From Cristatella mucedo (taxonomy: Eukaryota > Bryozoa > Phylactolaemata > Cristatellidae): a stretch of DNA of 64,000 bases. Shown here piece by piece: positions 36,701 to 45,548 of this stretch (position 1 is its first letter; each line of letters opens with the position of its first letter). The notes beneath the pieces were generated by a model. That model was not told the origin of the DNA and did not search any database. It saw only the letters and a list, made by a program, of their open reading frames with translations. A program made the translations under genes and the position numbers. The stretch spans positions 8,882,001-8,946,000 of the forward strand of contig WPIO01000004.1 of the NCBI GenBank assembly GCA_009760855.2, in the 5' to 3' direction.

Positions 36701-39700
36701 CCTTCCTGTGACCTCGCCTAGCCTTGCTTCTCTTACTACCGTGCAATTCTTTTATGTACTGTATCTCCATCTGTAACTCCGCAAAGCCACAAAGACTGTG
36801 GGTGTTACGCAGGAGAGTTTTGTATAGCGCACTCACAGACTAAGCGGCTTTCGGTACACATTCGGTAGCCAACAGACTTCATCTCACGGAACAAACAGAA
36901 AGTGGGAAGCATAGCAGAGTCAGAAAAGCAGCTGAGGTAGTGGGTGACATGGAAGTAGTAACTCTGGACGGCTGGAAAGAATGAGCCATAGTCGGCAGCA
37001 GGATAATAGTTGTCGTTACGTAACATTTGTGGAAGCTGTTCCACAGTCTAGGACCTGCAGAGCTAAAGCTTCTGCCGTGAACGGTCTTTAAGCAGATTTC
37101 TGGAACAGATAATTTATTGTTCATACAGGACCTTAGGGCACGAGGAGGCTGAAACTGGTGGAGCAGTTCAGATAGGTATGGAGGAGCCAAGCCATTTTAG
37201 GACTGCTCCTCACGGGACACTGACTAACTTCCACTAGCCTGAGCTGTTTCGGTGAATATGACGCTCGCCTTGACCTCTTTTGCTCAGTACCAAATATCTA
37301 TCTTAAATGGCTGGAAATCATTCAGGAAGGTGAGCTCTCGGGTCGACCAACGACCATTTTTTACGGCCAAGCCGAATTACCAGTCTTTGGGACAGCTCTT
37401 GGATTTTTGTCTTACATAACTTGAATCTTACCTGCTTTGATTGCTCACGTTAACTCGTTTAAAGTGTCGCTATTCTCACTAAATGAGCCAAACCCGGTTG
37501 CAAATCATTGAGTCTTTGTAGGCTGGTCTTCCTGTCCGGTTATGGCCAATCATTTATTTCTGATCAATCTCGCATGTGGTGTTGCCTACCTTTCATAAAC
37601 GGTCGGCAGATGCAGTCATTGGGAAAATATATGTGGGAATTTTGAGATAGTTGGGGCCTTTTTATTGACTGATTCGGAGGTGACTATGTTTTTAGAAATT
37701 GGTGGCACCCTAGCGAGCTATGCCTCCTATAGATCCAGATATTTCTCTTTGTAGTGAGGTGAATAGTGCAGCAGTACCGACTTCATTACCATACCATGTG
37801 AATCACCAGTGGCGCTCAAAAGTCCAATTTTGTATGTGAACTGGTCCCTCCTTGAACGTCCCCTCTAATAAAACCTGCTGCAGTTGCAGAAAAATTGGTA
37901 GTACTCATAGCTGGTAAGTCTACTTGAATTTTGGCAGATGTGTATGGAGCGCATGCACGATATTTGAAGCAAAGTTTAGCAGCAGTAATATTACAACTGA
38001 AATATACTGATAGCCTACTAGTCATGCTAAGTTTACTCAGAAGCTGTACCTTAAAAAAGTGTGCTTGTGACTCAGCAGGAATGGACCTACATTGGTTAAT
38101 CTGGAAGATGCCAACGGCAATATTTGGTAATGCTTTTGATGCAGCATCTGTGAAGCGCCTAGAAAGAGATTCAGTTCTCTCATTATACTATACAAATATA
38201 TTAATAATATTATGACCACCAATGTAGCTCGAGTTTAGGCAGTGGTTGAAACTCCAAATCGTGAAATCAGAAATACGATTCGAGGCTTGGGAAGCAGGAG
38301 TTTATGATTCTACTCATTTTATGTTTGTGCAGGCAGTCTTGCACAGATCAAGACGGCTCAGGCAGATGCCGTTTATTTCGGAAACACGGAACCGGGCCGC
38401 ACTTCTCTGTCTTGTGAGTCTGTGACTGCTGTGGCTTGCTGCAAGACTGCTACTATAAGCAAACCACGGCGCCGGGTCGTAGCATAGGGGTAATGTGCTT
38501 GAACTTCGTGACGAAGGCCGTGGGTCCAAGTCCTGCAGCAGTCACTTCTTAGTGGCCCACTGTAAGTTGATGTATTAGCAACACAAAGTAAAATTAAAGA
38601 AACTTCTCGAGCACCTCTCATCTTGCCTGGCCATCACTGGGATTGCACTGCAGCGGTTTAGCTCCTATCTCAGTGGGAGTCTCTAGAGTACTGACGTAAG
38701 CAGGCAAAGATCATCCGATGAACCACAAAAGTATGGGGTACCATAGAGCTTTGTGCTTGGTTTGCTTCTTTTCACAATCTATGCTCTCCCTCTTGCTGAT
38801 TTGATTGCCAAGCACAATCTAGGCTTTTACTTGTATGCCCATGATGCACAGTTGTACCCATTCTGCTATCCCTGCCAGCCCTTCATCACGTCTAAATCTG
38901 TAGACTCGCACGAGTGAAAGTCTTTTGCGCTTTCAACTTGCCGCCGAAGGCCAGGGCTCATCCACTGTGGCCTGTGGCCGGTCTCCGTGGTTTGGTGCAC
39001 GTAAGTTGGTGCTCCTGAACGGTGCACCCGCTAGTCACATGTGAAAGCTCTGTCGCTGCACAGCTGTGGCTCCTTTGCAGGACGGCGTGGTCGAATGCAG
39101 CCTACACCTACGGCTCGTACACGTCTCTAGCACCGGGCTGCAGCGCTGTGGACATTGACAGTCTCGCCGAACCCATCGAGTTATCCGGGGTAAGGTTTAA
39201 ATGCTTGACCATCGTGATGCTGTGCCTTTTGCAGTATTTGACAGTCGGTATGGCAAAGCTTGGAAGCTACGAACATTTAGATACTGTTCAGCATGCCGGA
39301 AGCAAATCTGTATGTCGATTGACGCCATAGCATGAGCATCATGCAGTCCTGTTCGTGGGATAGCACCCAAACCAGCCGAAAATAGTTTGGTTTCAAGTGT
39401 CCATTGAAGAATAGTTTAGGCCTCCAGCTGGACACGATATCACTAATTGAGAGTCCAGTCATTGAGAAGAACAGGCTGGGTCACTCGGTGGTGCCCTATT
39501 TACCTATTTAGGTGATGAACATAGAATAACAATACAATTAATACATTTTTCAGCATCTTCAGAGAACTTAATCTTTTTGTAGGCGCTTGGAAATATGCTG
39601 TAAGGGAAACTTCGTCTGTTAGTGGTAGCATGCGAATTGTCAACAGGCATGACATGGTTGGAGGAAGCATGAGCAGTGTCTTCATGTAAATATGGTTAGT

Positions 39701-40996
39701 GGTAGCATGAATAGTGTCAGCATGCATAAGCACACAAAGGACGTCATAAGGATCCAGCAAATGCTACGAGAAGCAGGCATACTTTTAGTTTCTTTTTAAA
39801 TGTCGTTAAGTCAGGGGATGTTGGGACGTCAGTGGTGAATGAGTTCTAGGCTCTGGGAGCATACAGACTAAAGACATGGTCTTCAAAGAATTTAGGTTAG
39901 TTCGAGGGATAGCTGAAAGATTTGAGTTAGAAAAGCTGTTGCTACAATGCCTAGCCTGGTGGGGGAGTAGCTCTGATATTTAGACTGGAGCCAGAGAATG
40001 AAGGGACCGATAAGTGAGTGACAGAACCTTGAAGTCGATATATGCTGCTTGATTGGGAGCCAGGGCAGGTCGGTGAGAACTGGTGTGATGTGGCAACTGC
40101 AATCCTCACGACAGACAAGCCTGGCTGCAGAGTTTAAGCCAAGCTAAGGAAACAAGAGAACTCCGTGCCCATGAACTTGCTTGGTCGATGAGCTATTACC
40201 ATTTGAAAGGTTTAGCATTAAGCGAGCATACATTGTTTCAGTGTGTACAATGATAAATACTGACTGAAATTTGAGCCGGTCTTAATCTGCTTTGGATTAT
40301 GTTTCTGCCAAACAGCTTGTATGCAGCTGGCATATTTGTGAATATTACGAAGAGTCTGTATCATAAGTCAAGCTTTTTGATTCACATAGATTCTTATAGT
40401 CATAATAAGCCAACCTGGGCATTTGGCAGTCACATTATCTAGAGCCGATTAAGACATGTGGCTCAATGCCATTGATCTGGTGAAGACGTGTCTCTGTTGC
40501 TTACTGCTTTTTTTTGGGTATAAACTGCATATCTCTTAGGGGAACGTGAAATCCTCCCAAAATGTCACATTCAATATCGCATTCAGTCATGATGCAATAT
40601 CTCTATTAACCTTTGTTACCTTGATTGTTGGGTCGGTAGAAAAATTTGAAAATGCAAAGAGTTCACATGTCCACAATGTGGATACCCATCACATAACGTT
40701 AGCCGGACTACATGTCCAAAGACACATGTATGCCTCGTTATTTTCATCTTGGCAGCGTATATATTTAAATAGATGCCACAGTCCAGACTTTGGCAGCTGC
40801 CTACGGATAATCAAATGTTTGCATACAGGTGCCCCGAATCCTATTTGCTGGCGAAGCAACGTGCCAGCGATACTTCTCCACTGTTCATGGGGCATACATA
40901 TCTGGAGTGAGAGAAGCTTCTCGATTGCTGTCGCACTACGGCAAAATCACTGTGCACCATTCGGACAAGTCTTCTCTACCTGCATCAAGGCTATAG
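21538..40996 (+). CDS. PAOX: peroxisomal-type polyamine oxidase (flavin amine oxidase), complete, seven exons
   Basis: Exons 21538-21706, 31555-31671, 32708-33003, 33158-33718, 35278-35480, 39081-39189 and 40829-40996 join to 1623 bases, 540 residues plus stop, with all phases consistent (1, 1, 0, 0, 2, 0). Family knowledge: these FAD enzymes oxidise spermine, spermidine or their N1-acetyl forms, releasing H2O2 and an aminoaldehyde. Seen here: dinucleotide motif G-A-G-V-S-G (18-23) with Glu42, G-G-R-V (48-51), G-A-Q-W-I-H-G (64-70), the catalytic-lysine block G-T-T-D-K with K341, and the FAD-binding C-terminal block G-E-A-T (493-496). The length is close to human PAOX (511) and SMOX (555). 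The C-terminal S-R-L fits a type 1 peroxisomal signal and favours PAOX over cytosolic SMOX. Odd points: Cys497 follows G-E-A-T where His is usual, and exon 3 carries Ala/Gly-rich inserts. Confidence 0.93.
21863..22035 (+). mobile_element. SINE family 1, near full length
   Basis: Same unit as 57-232, with B box GGTTCGATTAC. It lies 157 bases inside intron 1 of polyamine oxidase gene 1. Confidence 0.87.
22200..23110 (+). repeat. LTR-like repeat, copy 1, interrupted by a SINE
   Basis: Shares scattered blocks in the same order with 49880-50520: a TTAAGGCNGNATAAAA block resembling a TATA box, GGGTGCTCTTCG/GGGCACTCTTAG, and TTCTGTCYGGAYGTGGA. The downstream part is internally duplicated (about 22770-22870 and 22918-23030). 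No terminal repeats could be fixed, so the solo-LTR reading is inference. Confidence 0.4.
22338..22483 (-). mobile_element. SINE family 2
   Basis: On the minus strand: CTGGTTTGGTCTAGCGGTTA, GGGCTCGAGCCCCG, then CTGAATAGAGATTAAGTTCT and GCGCTATATAAATG. One of the best-preserved copies. Confidence 0.88.
23111..24039. other. intron 1 stretch with a 40-bp palindrome
   Basis: No genes or known repeats are seen except the palindrome at 23431-23470. Confidence 0.4.
23431..23470. repeat. 40-bp palindrome with GC core
   Basis: ATTTAAATTACCGGCGCGGT faces its near reverse complement with no spacer; 18 of 20 pairs match and the central GCGCGGTACCGCGC is perfect. AT-rich arms surround a GC core. Confidence 0.8.
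24190..24720 (+). mobile_element. LINE family A relic (palm domain)
   Basis: A-N-H-S-S-E-S-A-L-L-Q near 24210, a worn L-x-A-L-F-D-T-V motif, then H-F-Y-A-D-D-T-Q-L-Y in frame, ending abruptly after M-E-A-N-F-L-K. Frameshifted; related sequence may start near 24040. Confidence 0.75.
24721..25405. other. intron 1 stretch, nothing recognised
   Basis: Short open frames only (for example 24837-25043), without recognisable motifs. Confidence 0.35.
25411..25570 (+). mobile_element. SINE family 1, diverged subfamily
   Basis: GGTCGTGATTGCCCAGGAGG head, TTTCGAGTCCTG B box, CAACTGCAAGTGGTGGTGAT body and GGCTAATGACTGATGA-like end. Shares the CCAACTGCAAG variant with 44829-44990. Confidence 0.72.
26215..26872 (+). 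mobile_element. LINE family A 3' end
   Basis: C-terminal coding region with stops, the conserved 3' region (GCTGACCCTGTGCATGTCAC), tail AGATTGAGTTCTCTGAGGGC and an ATT-rich end. Confidence 0.83.
26885..27035 (+). mobile_element. older LINE, left half (split by a family B insertion)
   Basis: Encodes T-S-D-V-P-V-S-L-K-T-A, the block that precedes L2 reverse transcriptases. It stops exactly where the antisense family B copy begins and appears to resume at 28475. Confidence 0.55.
27036..28474 (-). mobile_element. LINE family B, reference copy with open frame
   Basis: A minus-strand frame at 27260-28474 (404 residues) runs from L-D-L-S-A-A-F-D-T-I-D-H through P-Q-G-S-V-L-G-P, the catalytic Y-A-D-D (28089-28100) and the L2-type C-terminus (G-W-L-P-V-E-Q-R-I, then A-G-P-R-L-W-N-S-L-P). 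The 3' region ends in five ATGTA-type units at 27040-27065. 5'-truncated, with no endonuclease. Confidence 0.9.
28475..29740 (+). mobile_element. older LINE relic, right half
   Basis: S-N-R-D-F-E-L-T block, L-L-V-L-L-D-H-S-A-A-F, then P-L-L-F-T-V-Y-V-I-P-L-S-D-V with H-S-H-D in place of Y-A-D-D, and thumb pieces near 29500. Many stops. A fragment at 28845-28925 resembles the family B 3' region. Confidence 0.65.
29741..30556 (+). mobile_element. LINE family A, 5'-truncated
   Basis: Begins at H-D-H-I-G-F-T-I-K-S-A-Y-F-H-L and continues in one frame to the C-terminus (frame ends 30309). It has the typical 3' region, tail and (ATT)n. The open frame starting at 29437 is a fusion with older LINE sequence. 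Confidence 0.87.
30565..31015 (+). mobile_element. L2-type LINE 3' end, diverged family
   Basis: R-A-F-S-L-N-A-P-T block, then a tail with AGATATTTAGTTCTCTTAGG and (ATT)n. Differs from families A and B. Confidence 0.55.
31355..31502 (-). mobile_element. SINE family 2 just upstream of oxidase exon 2
   Basis: On the minus strand: GAGCTGGTTTGGTCTAGCGG, GGGCTCGAGCCCC, CTGAATAGAGATTAAGTTCT and an (ATT)n tail. It ends 52 bases before exon 2 of polyamine oxidase gene 1. Confidence 0.88.
31555..31671 (+). CDS. PAOX: polyamine oxidase gene 1, exon 2 (G-A-Q-W-I-H-G substrate/FAD loop)
   Basis: A 117-base exon, too short to stand out as an open frame. The acceptor is TTGTCTGTAG (ending 31554) and the donor GTACTA is at 31672. 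It encodes L-E-I-G-A-Q-W-I-H-G followed by G-N-P-I-Y-D-L-A, a conserved block that joins exons 1 and 3 in phase 1 on both sides. A SINE ends 52 bases upstream of it. Confidence 0.92.
31672..32707. other. intron 2 of polyamine oxidase gene 1
   Basis: No repeat or gene is recognised; open frames here are continuations of exon 3. Confidence 0.5.
32708..33003 (+). CDS. PAOX: polyamine oxidase gene 1, exon 3 (low-complexity Ala/Gly inserts)
   Basis: Acceptor GGTTTGTAG (ending 32707), donor AAG|GTCAGG at 33003/33004. It begins A-Q-E-M-M-N, matching F-M-N in the paralogue's exon 3, then I-D-R-S-L-V-Q-E-V (compare I-D-P-A-V-V-Q-K-V). It contains runs of Ala and Gly that the paralogue lacks, and is strongly GC-biased. 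Confidence 0.88.
33004..33157 (+). other. short intron 3 with CAG/CTG repeat
   Basis: 154-base intron with donor GTCAGG and acceptor CTCCCTAG. Contains a (CAG)n stretch near 33108-33125 and CTG units just before. The upstream frame stays open across it, so only the frame change and homology reveal it. Confidence 0.8.
33158..33718 (+). CDS. PAOX: polyamine oxidase gene 1, exon 4 (catalytic lysine)
   Basis: Acceptor CTCCCTAG (ending 33157, itself an in-frame TAG, so the exon cannot extend left) and donor GTACCTG at 33719. It encodes S-G-Y-G-E-Y, the H-V-I-V-S-V-P-L-G-F-L-K block, and F-G-T-T-D-K-I-Y-L-V-F with K341, matching the flavin-N5-contacting lysine of the family. Phase 0 at both ends. 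Confidence 0.93.
33785..34560 (-). mobile_element. LINE family B relic split by a SINE
   Basis: Antisense family B C-terminal and 3' region (33785-34240) continues at 34416-34560 after an inserted SINE family 1 copy. Heavily worn. In intron 4 of polyamine oxidase gene 1. Confidence 0.72.
34241..34415 (+). mobile_element. SINE family 1 nested in LINE B
   Basis: GGCACACTAGGTAAGGCGGT head, B box GGTTCGAATCC, body and T-rich end. Confidence 0.85.
34561..35277. other. intron 4 remainder
   Basis: Nothing recognised. Confidence 0.4.
35278..35480 (+). CDS. PAOX: polyamine oxidase gene 1, exon 5
   Basis: Acceptor TGTTTTGTTTTCAG (ending 35277), donor GTACGC at 35481, phase 2. It encodes the W-V-S-G segment, then E-A-V-P-R-D-D and the L-P-K-P-V-Q-V-I-R end, matching the region before the family's W-x-x-N-P-Y/A-Y motif. 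Confidence 0.9.
35975..36310 (-). mobile_element. L2-type LINE 3' region, antisense
   Basis: Starts with a worn tail (ACATTTGTAAAGCACTTTAA) and continues into the region shared with 39780-39870 (GGGGATGTCAGGACGTCAGT). Confidence 0.55.
36752..37200 (-). mobile_element. LINE family B 3' part, antisense
   Basis: Matches 27060-27500: TCTCCATCTGTAACTCC, GCTTTCGGTACACATTCGGT, and a minus-strand A-G-P-R-L-W-N-S block. Broken frames. Confidence 0.82.
37201..38105. other. intron 5 stretch, nothing recognised
   Basis: No exon, repeat or long open frame could be supported. Confidence 0.35.
38106..38213 (+). mobile_element. third retroelement tail type, fragment
   Basis: ATTTGGTAATGCTTTTGATG, CATCTGTGAAGCGCCTAGAA, AGATTCAGTTCTCT, then an AT-rich end. 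The same block occurs at 43450-43555 and antisense at 49550-49670, so it is a separate repeat family. Confidence 0.65.
38469..38570 (+). mobile_element. SINE family 1-like fragment
   Basis: GGGTCGTAGCATAGGGGTAA head and GGGTCCAAGTCCTGCAGCAG B-box region; the body is lost. Confidence 0.5.
38617..38910 (+). mobile_element. LINE family A fragment (palm domain)
   Basis: ATCACTGGGATTGCACTGCA through the position of the catalytic motif, here Y-A-H-D. Ends 170 bases before exon 6 of polyamine oxidase gene 1. Confidence 0.75.
39081..39189 (+). CDS. PAOX: polyamine oxidase gene 1, exon 6
   Basis: Acceptor CTCCTTTGCAG (ending 39080), donor GTAAGG at 39190. It encodes T-A-W-S-N-A-A-Y-T-Y-G-S-Y, the family's W-x-x-x-P/A-Y-x-x-G-S-Y block, then D-S-L-A-E-P-I. 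Enters in phase 2, leaves in phase 0. Confidence 0.92.
39505..40150 (-). mobile_element. LINE family A-like relic, antisense
   Basis: Tail at 39545-39600, then C-terminal coding sequence to the thumb region (the reverse complement of CTTGTCTGTCGTGAG lies near 40110). In intron 6 of polyamine oxidase gene 1. Confidence 0.7.
40151..40828. other. intron 6 remainder
   Basis: Nothing recognised before the exon 7 acceptor. Confidence 0.4.
40829..40996 (+). CDS. PAOX: polyamine oxidase gene 1, exon 7 (FAD-binding C-terminus, PTS1)
   Basis: Acceptor GCATACAG (ending 40828). It encodes I-L-F-A-G-E-A-T-C-Q, then F-S-T-V-H-G-A-Y-I-S-G-V-R-E-A, the standard C-terminal FAD site of flavin amine oxidases, and ends L-P-A-S-R-L at TAG 40994-40996. 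S-R-L fits the peroxisomal consensus [SAC]-[KRH]-[LM]. Confidence 0.92.
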   Translation: MPRILFAGEATCQRYFSTVHGAYISGVREASRLLSHYGKITVHHSDKSSLPASRL

Positions 40997-41284
40997 GAGC
41001 ATTGTCAAATCATGGAGCACATCGGCGCATGTGTGAACTTATAGCATATGCTGCTGCTGCTGCCTAAAAAGAAAAGTAAAATATGTGGAGTTCACAGGCG
41101 GTCCTGGATACGTACTGTGAGAAACTTGCACTTGATGTGTAGTAGGAATTTTTGAGTGCCACATACTGGTGATCGTAGCAGCACTGGTGGTGTCAGTAGC
41201 ATGACTGTACTGCTCAATGTGCCAGTATTTCTACTTCTGAGCTCCTCAGTGCCACGAATGTCTAATTACGCGAAAGAAATTCCC

Positions 41285-41290
41285 AATAAA
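41285..41290 (+). promoter_or_regulatory. candidate polyadenylation signal of polyamine oxidase gene 1
   Basis: First AATAAA downstream of the stop codon at 40996, about 290 bases away. Suggestive only; the cleavage site is not visible. Confidence 0.35.
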
Positions 41291-41703
41291 ATGCCAGAAC
41301 AATCGACAGTATTTTATCGATGCTGCGATTAGAGGCTCGCTTGCATTTGTGCGATTGCAGTGTGGCTTCGAGAATGGCAGTGCTTCTTTTGTAGTCTCCT
41401 AATTCTTTGGAATTCTTGTGCAAGAAGAGTGGCAAACTTTGGCCAGCGGGAAAGCCTTCGCCGAGCTCGAAGCGCCTCACCTCGGGACTAAGATCCAGGG
41501 GCAGATAACCAGTGTCTGTGTAGTACGTTGGAGCTGACAAGGCTGCTATAAAGGCACCTTCGCTTGTGCAAGCTCACGTTCACTTGTGCACGCTGTGTGC
41601 GGTTGTTTGCAAACTAGGCTGCCAAGGCAGGCAGCTTCAGTATATATCCTCAACGAGGAATTGAAAGCTATTCATTTTTATTTCGGTTAATCGGCAAAGG
41701 TAG

Positions 41704-41986
<283 letters not shown>

Positions 41987-42079
41987 ACTCAATTGTGGCC
42001 AGGCAAATAAAAAGACGAAGCTGCAAAGTCCACTGGGGTGCATTCCAAAAGAATGTCATCTGTTGCCTTTAATCACGAA

Positions 42080-42290
42080 GTGCATAGTTGCATAACACGA
42101 AACCACGTAAAAGGACGACTCTCACGGACAAGGCAAAGGCTTTGTGGAGTAGGTAAGTTTTCAGCTTATTTTGAATGTCGTCAAGTCAGGAGATGACGCG
42201 ATTTCAGTCGGTTGTGAGTTCCCAAGCTTGGAGAGTATAGTAAGTGTACGCACGGTCTCCGAGGACTATGAAGTTAGTTGGCGGCTGTCA
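42080..42290 (-). mobile_element. LINE 3' region fragment, antisense
   Basis: TTGAATGTCGTCAAGTCAGG and GTGAGTTCCCAAGCTTGGAG resemble 36190-36250 and 39790-39860. Confidence 0.5.
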
Positions 42291-43449
42291 CCAGGACTCC
42301 GGGCGCGGAATGACTTACCGATTAGGTCTTGTACACGAAAACAGGCGCCGACAGGACGCCCACGGTGCCCATGTAAATGCCGACGGAACCGCACTCACAT
42401 GCATCGAGAGTTTCGAGTTCATAAACCATAAACGCCGAATTTCACGTGAGCAGCGGACACAATCAAACGGATAAACTGTAAGCCTGTCTTACCAGGCTCG
42501 GACTCCTGAGTTTGACGCTCGGCGGCGTGTCGGAAAAGCATTGAAATCGACGATCCTGTTTTTCGAGTCTCTTAGTGCTAAAGAGCAGAGACATTTGAAC
42601 TCACAGAGCATTTGCCCACAGAGACGGAGCCTTCGTGGGCGTGCCAAGGCGCCCGCTGCATGAGCGTGCAGCTCAAGGCCGGTCAGAAGATTCAACTGAG
42701 GCTGTCAGGTGAAGCGCCTTAGGCGCGGATCTCCGACGTCTCCATCTTAAATTTGGAATAGCAAATTTGCGAAGTGGCTACAGATGATCCCAACTCGAAG
42801 AGAAGGCCCAGATCGTGCACGCCACGCACGGCGGCTGAGCCAGGATTTTCATCTGTGCAGGGGTCAAGAAATGCAAAACTTTTATATAAGGGGCTAGACT
42901 CGCAATTGAGGAAAAATCTATAGCGCGAAATCAAATCCTAGCGTTAGCCTTTATTCAAGACTAATTTGACGGCTGCTCAAAGTGTGGCCGTAGAACGTTA
43001 TTTCGGCGACGGTCGGCGAAGGGAGTGTGGGAATAGTGGGCAGCTCAGGTTGCCGCCGACAGCTGCCGGAGGGTGAATACCGCCCTCCTAACGTCCCCAG
43101 TACCCCAAATACCCCCCTAACCTCCCAGCTTCGCCAGTAGCAATTCCCCTTTGTCGGGTCAGGGCGTGTGTTGATTAGAGCATAATGTTCTGCAACTGCT
43201 ACCCGGTTTCACCAGTTCTGCAAATATCTGCAAAGTTCAATAGCATTTGGCACAAATCTCAGCAGCTGGTTCCTGAAGCCTCGGCGATGAAGCGAATGCT
43301 GACGAGTATTAGCAAATTCCATCAAAGAAGAAAAAGAGAAGACGCTCAAAGAAAGAAATGATGCTGCGATTGAAGCTCGTTCTTCGAGATTCGTTCTTTG
43401 TGTGCATGCACCTGCTTGCACTATGACTGCTGCTTGCGGATGCTACCAC
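42291..43449. other. intergenic, nothing recognised
   Basis: Only short open frames. GATGCTGCGATTGAAGCTCG (43371) resembles GATGCTGCGATTAGAGGCTC (41319), hinting at an unidentified dispersed repeat. Confidence 0.35.
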
Positions 43450-43555
43450 CGACCATTTTGGTAACGCTTTCTATATAGCATCTGTAAAGTGCCTAGAAGG
43501 AGATTCAGTTCTCTGATGGCGCTATGCAAATGTGTTAGTACTATTCTTTTCAGAA
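43450..43555 (+). mobile_element. third retroelement tail type, fragment
   Basis: TTTGGTAACGCTTTCTATAT, CATCTGTAAAGTGCCTAGAA, AGATTCAGTTCTCTGATGGC, GCTATGCAAATG. Same family as 38106-38213. Confidence 0.65.
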
Positions 43556-43623
43556 TTAAATTAGGCCTTCACGTTTCAGCTAGATGCCAAACTGTGGGAA
43601 ATGTGCTGGTAAACTGAATGAAG

Positions 43624-44640
43624 GCAGTTGTACCTTTGCTTTGATCCCTCAAAGCCTTCGAGCACCTCGAATTCTCTCAACTCACTTGCTGCATGTATTG
43701 ATGACATCCGCACATGGATGGCAGCAAATTTTCTAAAACTAAACGATGATAAAACTAACTTACTAGTTATGGGCAAACCCAGTGTGATTCACAAATTGGA
43801 AAGGCTGGCGCTCAAAATTGGCTCGGCCAGCATATCTCCTGTCGAATCAGCTCGAAATCTAGGTGTGATGCTCCAAAGTGACCTCTCGTTAGACGACCAC
43901 ATCAGCTCCACAATCAAGCCTGCCTACTTTCAGCTAGATAATATTGCTAAAATTCGGGCTTGTTTAGATAAGGATACCACGTCCAAGTTGGTCCATGCAT
44001 TCGTGACATCCCGTCTCGACTTCTGCAACTCACTGCTTACTGGCCTACCAGCATGTGCGATCAGGCGATTGCAGCTGGTGCAAAACTCTGCAGCTAGGCT
44101 TGTCTGTCGTGAGCGTCGCAGTTGCCACATTACTCCACTTCTCGCCGACCTGCACTGGTTACCAGTCAAGCAACGGATTGACTTCAAGGTTTTGTCGCTC
44201 ACTTTTAGGTCTCTTCATTCTATGGCTCCAGCCTATCTCTAAGATCTACTCCCCCACGAGGCCAAGCATCGTACCACCCGCTTTTCGGAATCCAACAGTC
44301 TACAAATACCTCGTACAAACCTCAAATCCTTTGGAGACCGTGCATTTAGTTCGTATACTTACCAAAGCTTGGAACTCCCTCCCGACGTGCGTCAGAACAT
44401 CCCCTGACTTGACCACATTTAAAAAGAACTTAGTAACGCACCTATTTAGGACAGCATTTAGTGGGTCCTGTGATTCGTCCTCGATGTGCTTATGCGTGCT
44501 GACACTGTGCATGCTGTCACTAACCACATTTGCATGCTGACCCTGTGCATGTCACCCCTGACCACGTTGTTCATGTTGTTTATCAAGCATGATATTACTC
44601 ACCATTCAATCGCGTTTCCCTTTGCAACAAATATAAAGAA
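43624..44640 (+). mobile_element. LINE family A, 5'-truncated
   Basis: Open frame 43628-44242 begins just after the catalytic motif and ends at a stop after A-P-A-Y-L; the rest continues to A-W-N-S-L-P in a second frame. The 3' region is typical but the tail is cut at AAATATAAAG. Confidence 0.87.
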
Positions 44641-44828
44641 CCTCTCATCAAGGGTTTAGTATTCGCATTTCTTAGTCACTCTTGGTTTGTTCATAACTAG
44701 TCAGTTAGTTTTACCCTCATTCAATCTCTAGGCTACGGTGACCAGGTCAATCAAAGATGATTTGCGTCTCTGGTGTAGAGGCATAAGACGATATTCTGCC
44801 AGATTAGCTCGTGGACCTTGGCACACCA

Positions 44829-44992
44829 GAGGCCGTGATAGCCCTGCAGGTAAGGTACTCGATCTTTACGATCGAGGTCGTGGGTTCGAATCCTGCAGTT
44901 GGCGATCCTTTATTGCCAACTGCAAGCGGTGGTGATAGCCGTTGAGGCTCTTCTGCCACTATACAAATAAGGCTTTTCAAATAAGCTAATAT
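44829..44992 (+). mobile_element. SINE family 1, diverged subfamily
   Basis: GCCGTGATAGCCCTGCAGGT head, GGTTCGAATCC B box, CAACTGCAAGCGGTGGTGAT, ending near AAGCTAATATTG. Confidence 0.82.
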
Positions 44993-45332
44993 TGTTTATT
45001 TGTTTATCTTAGATTACTCACGTAACATTTTTGCGTAGGAATTAATTACAACAAAAAACTCAAAGTATGCTGACTCAACAACCTTCTTTATTTAGCGGCT
45101 GGTGAGCCTTAGCAGCTATCACTTCAGCTTGAAGCGGGCAATGTAGAAGTACCTGTTTCAGGACTCAAAATCAAGACCTTAGCCGTTTGAATCGAGCACC
45201 TTTAGTCTGGGCTAAGGTTAGCTAGCGTCCGAGGACGACACCGATCCTCATAGGGTAATCGGAGAGACTGTTAGTCATTTTTCCGGTATGGGCAAGATGT
45301 GGGCTACGACCCAAAATAGAGACCCCAGCTAG

Positions 45333-45548
45333 GTGAGCCACGATGGCTCACTAGGTAAGGCGGTTGCTTTCACGACTTCGGTCCTGAGGTCACGTGGGTT
45401 CGATGGTTCGATGGCCTATCCTGAGGTCATGGGTTCGATTCCTGCGGTGGGCGATCCTGTATCACCACTGCAATCGGTTGTGATAGCCGTAAATCTCTTC
45501 TGTTGCAATACAAAAGAGGCTTTTTAATCAGCTAGGATTTATTATTTA
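45333..45548 (+). mobile_element. SINE family 1 with duplicated B box
   Basis: Full unit, but the region around the B box occurs twice (GGGTTCGATGG at about 45397 and GGGTTCGATTCC at about 45431), making it about 40 bases longer than its relatives. Confidence 0.85.
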
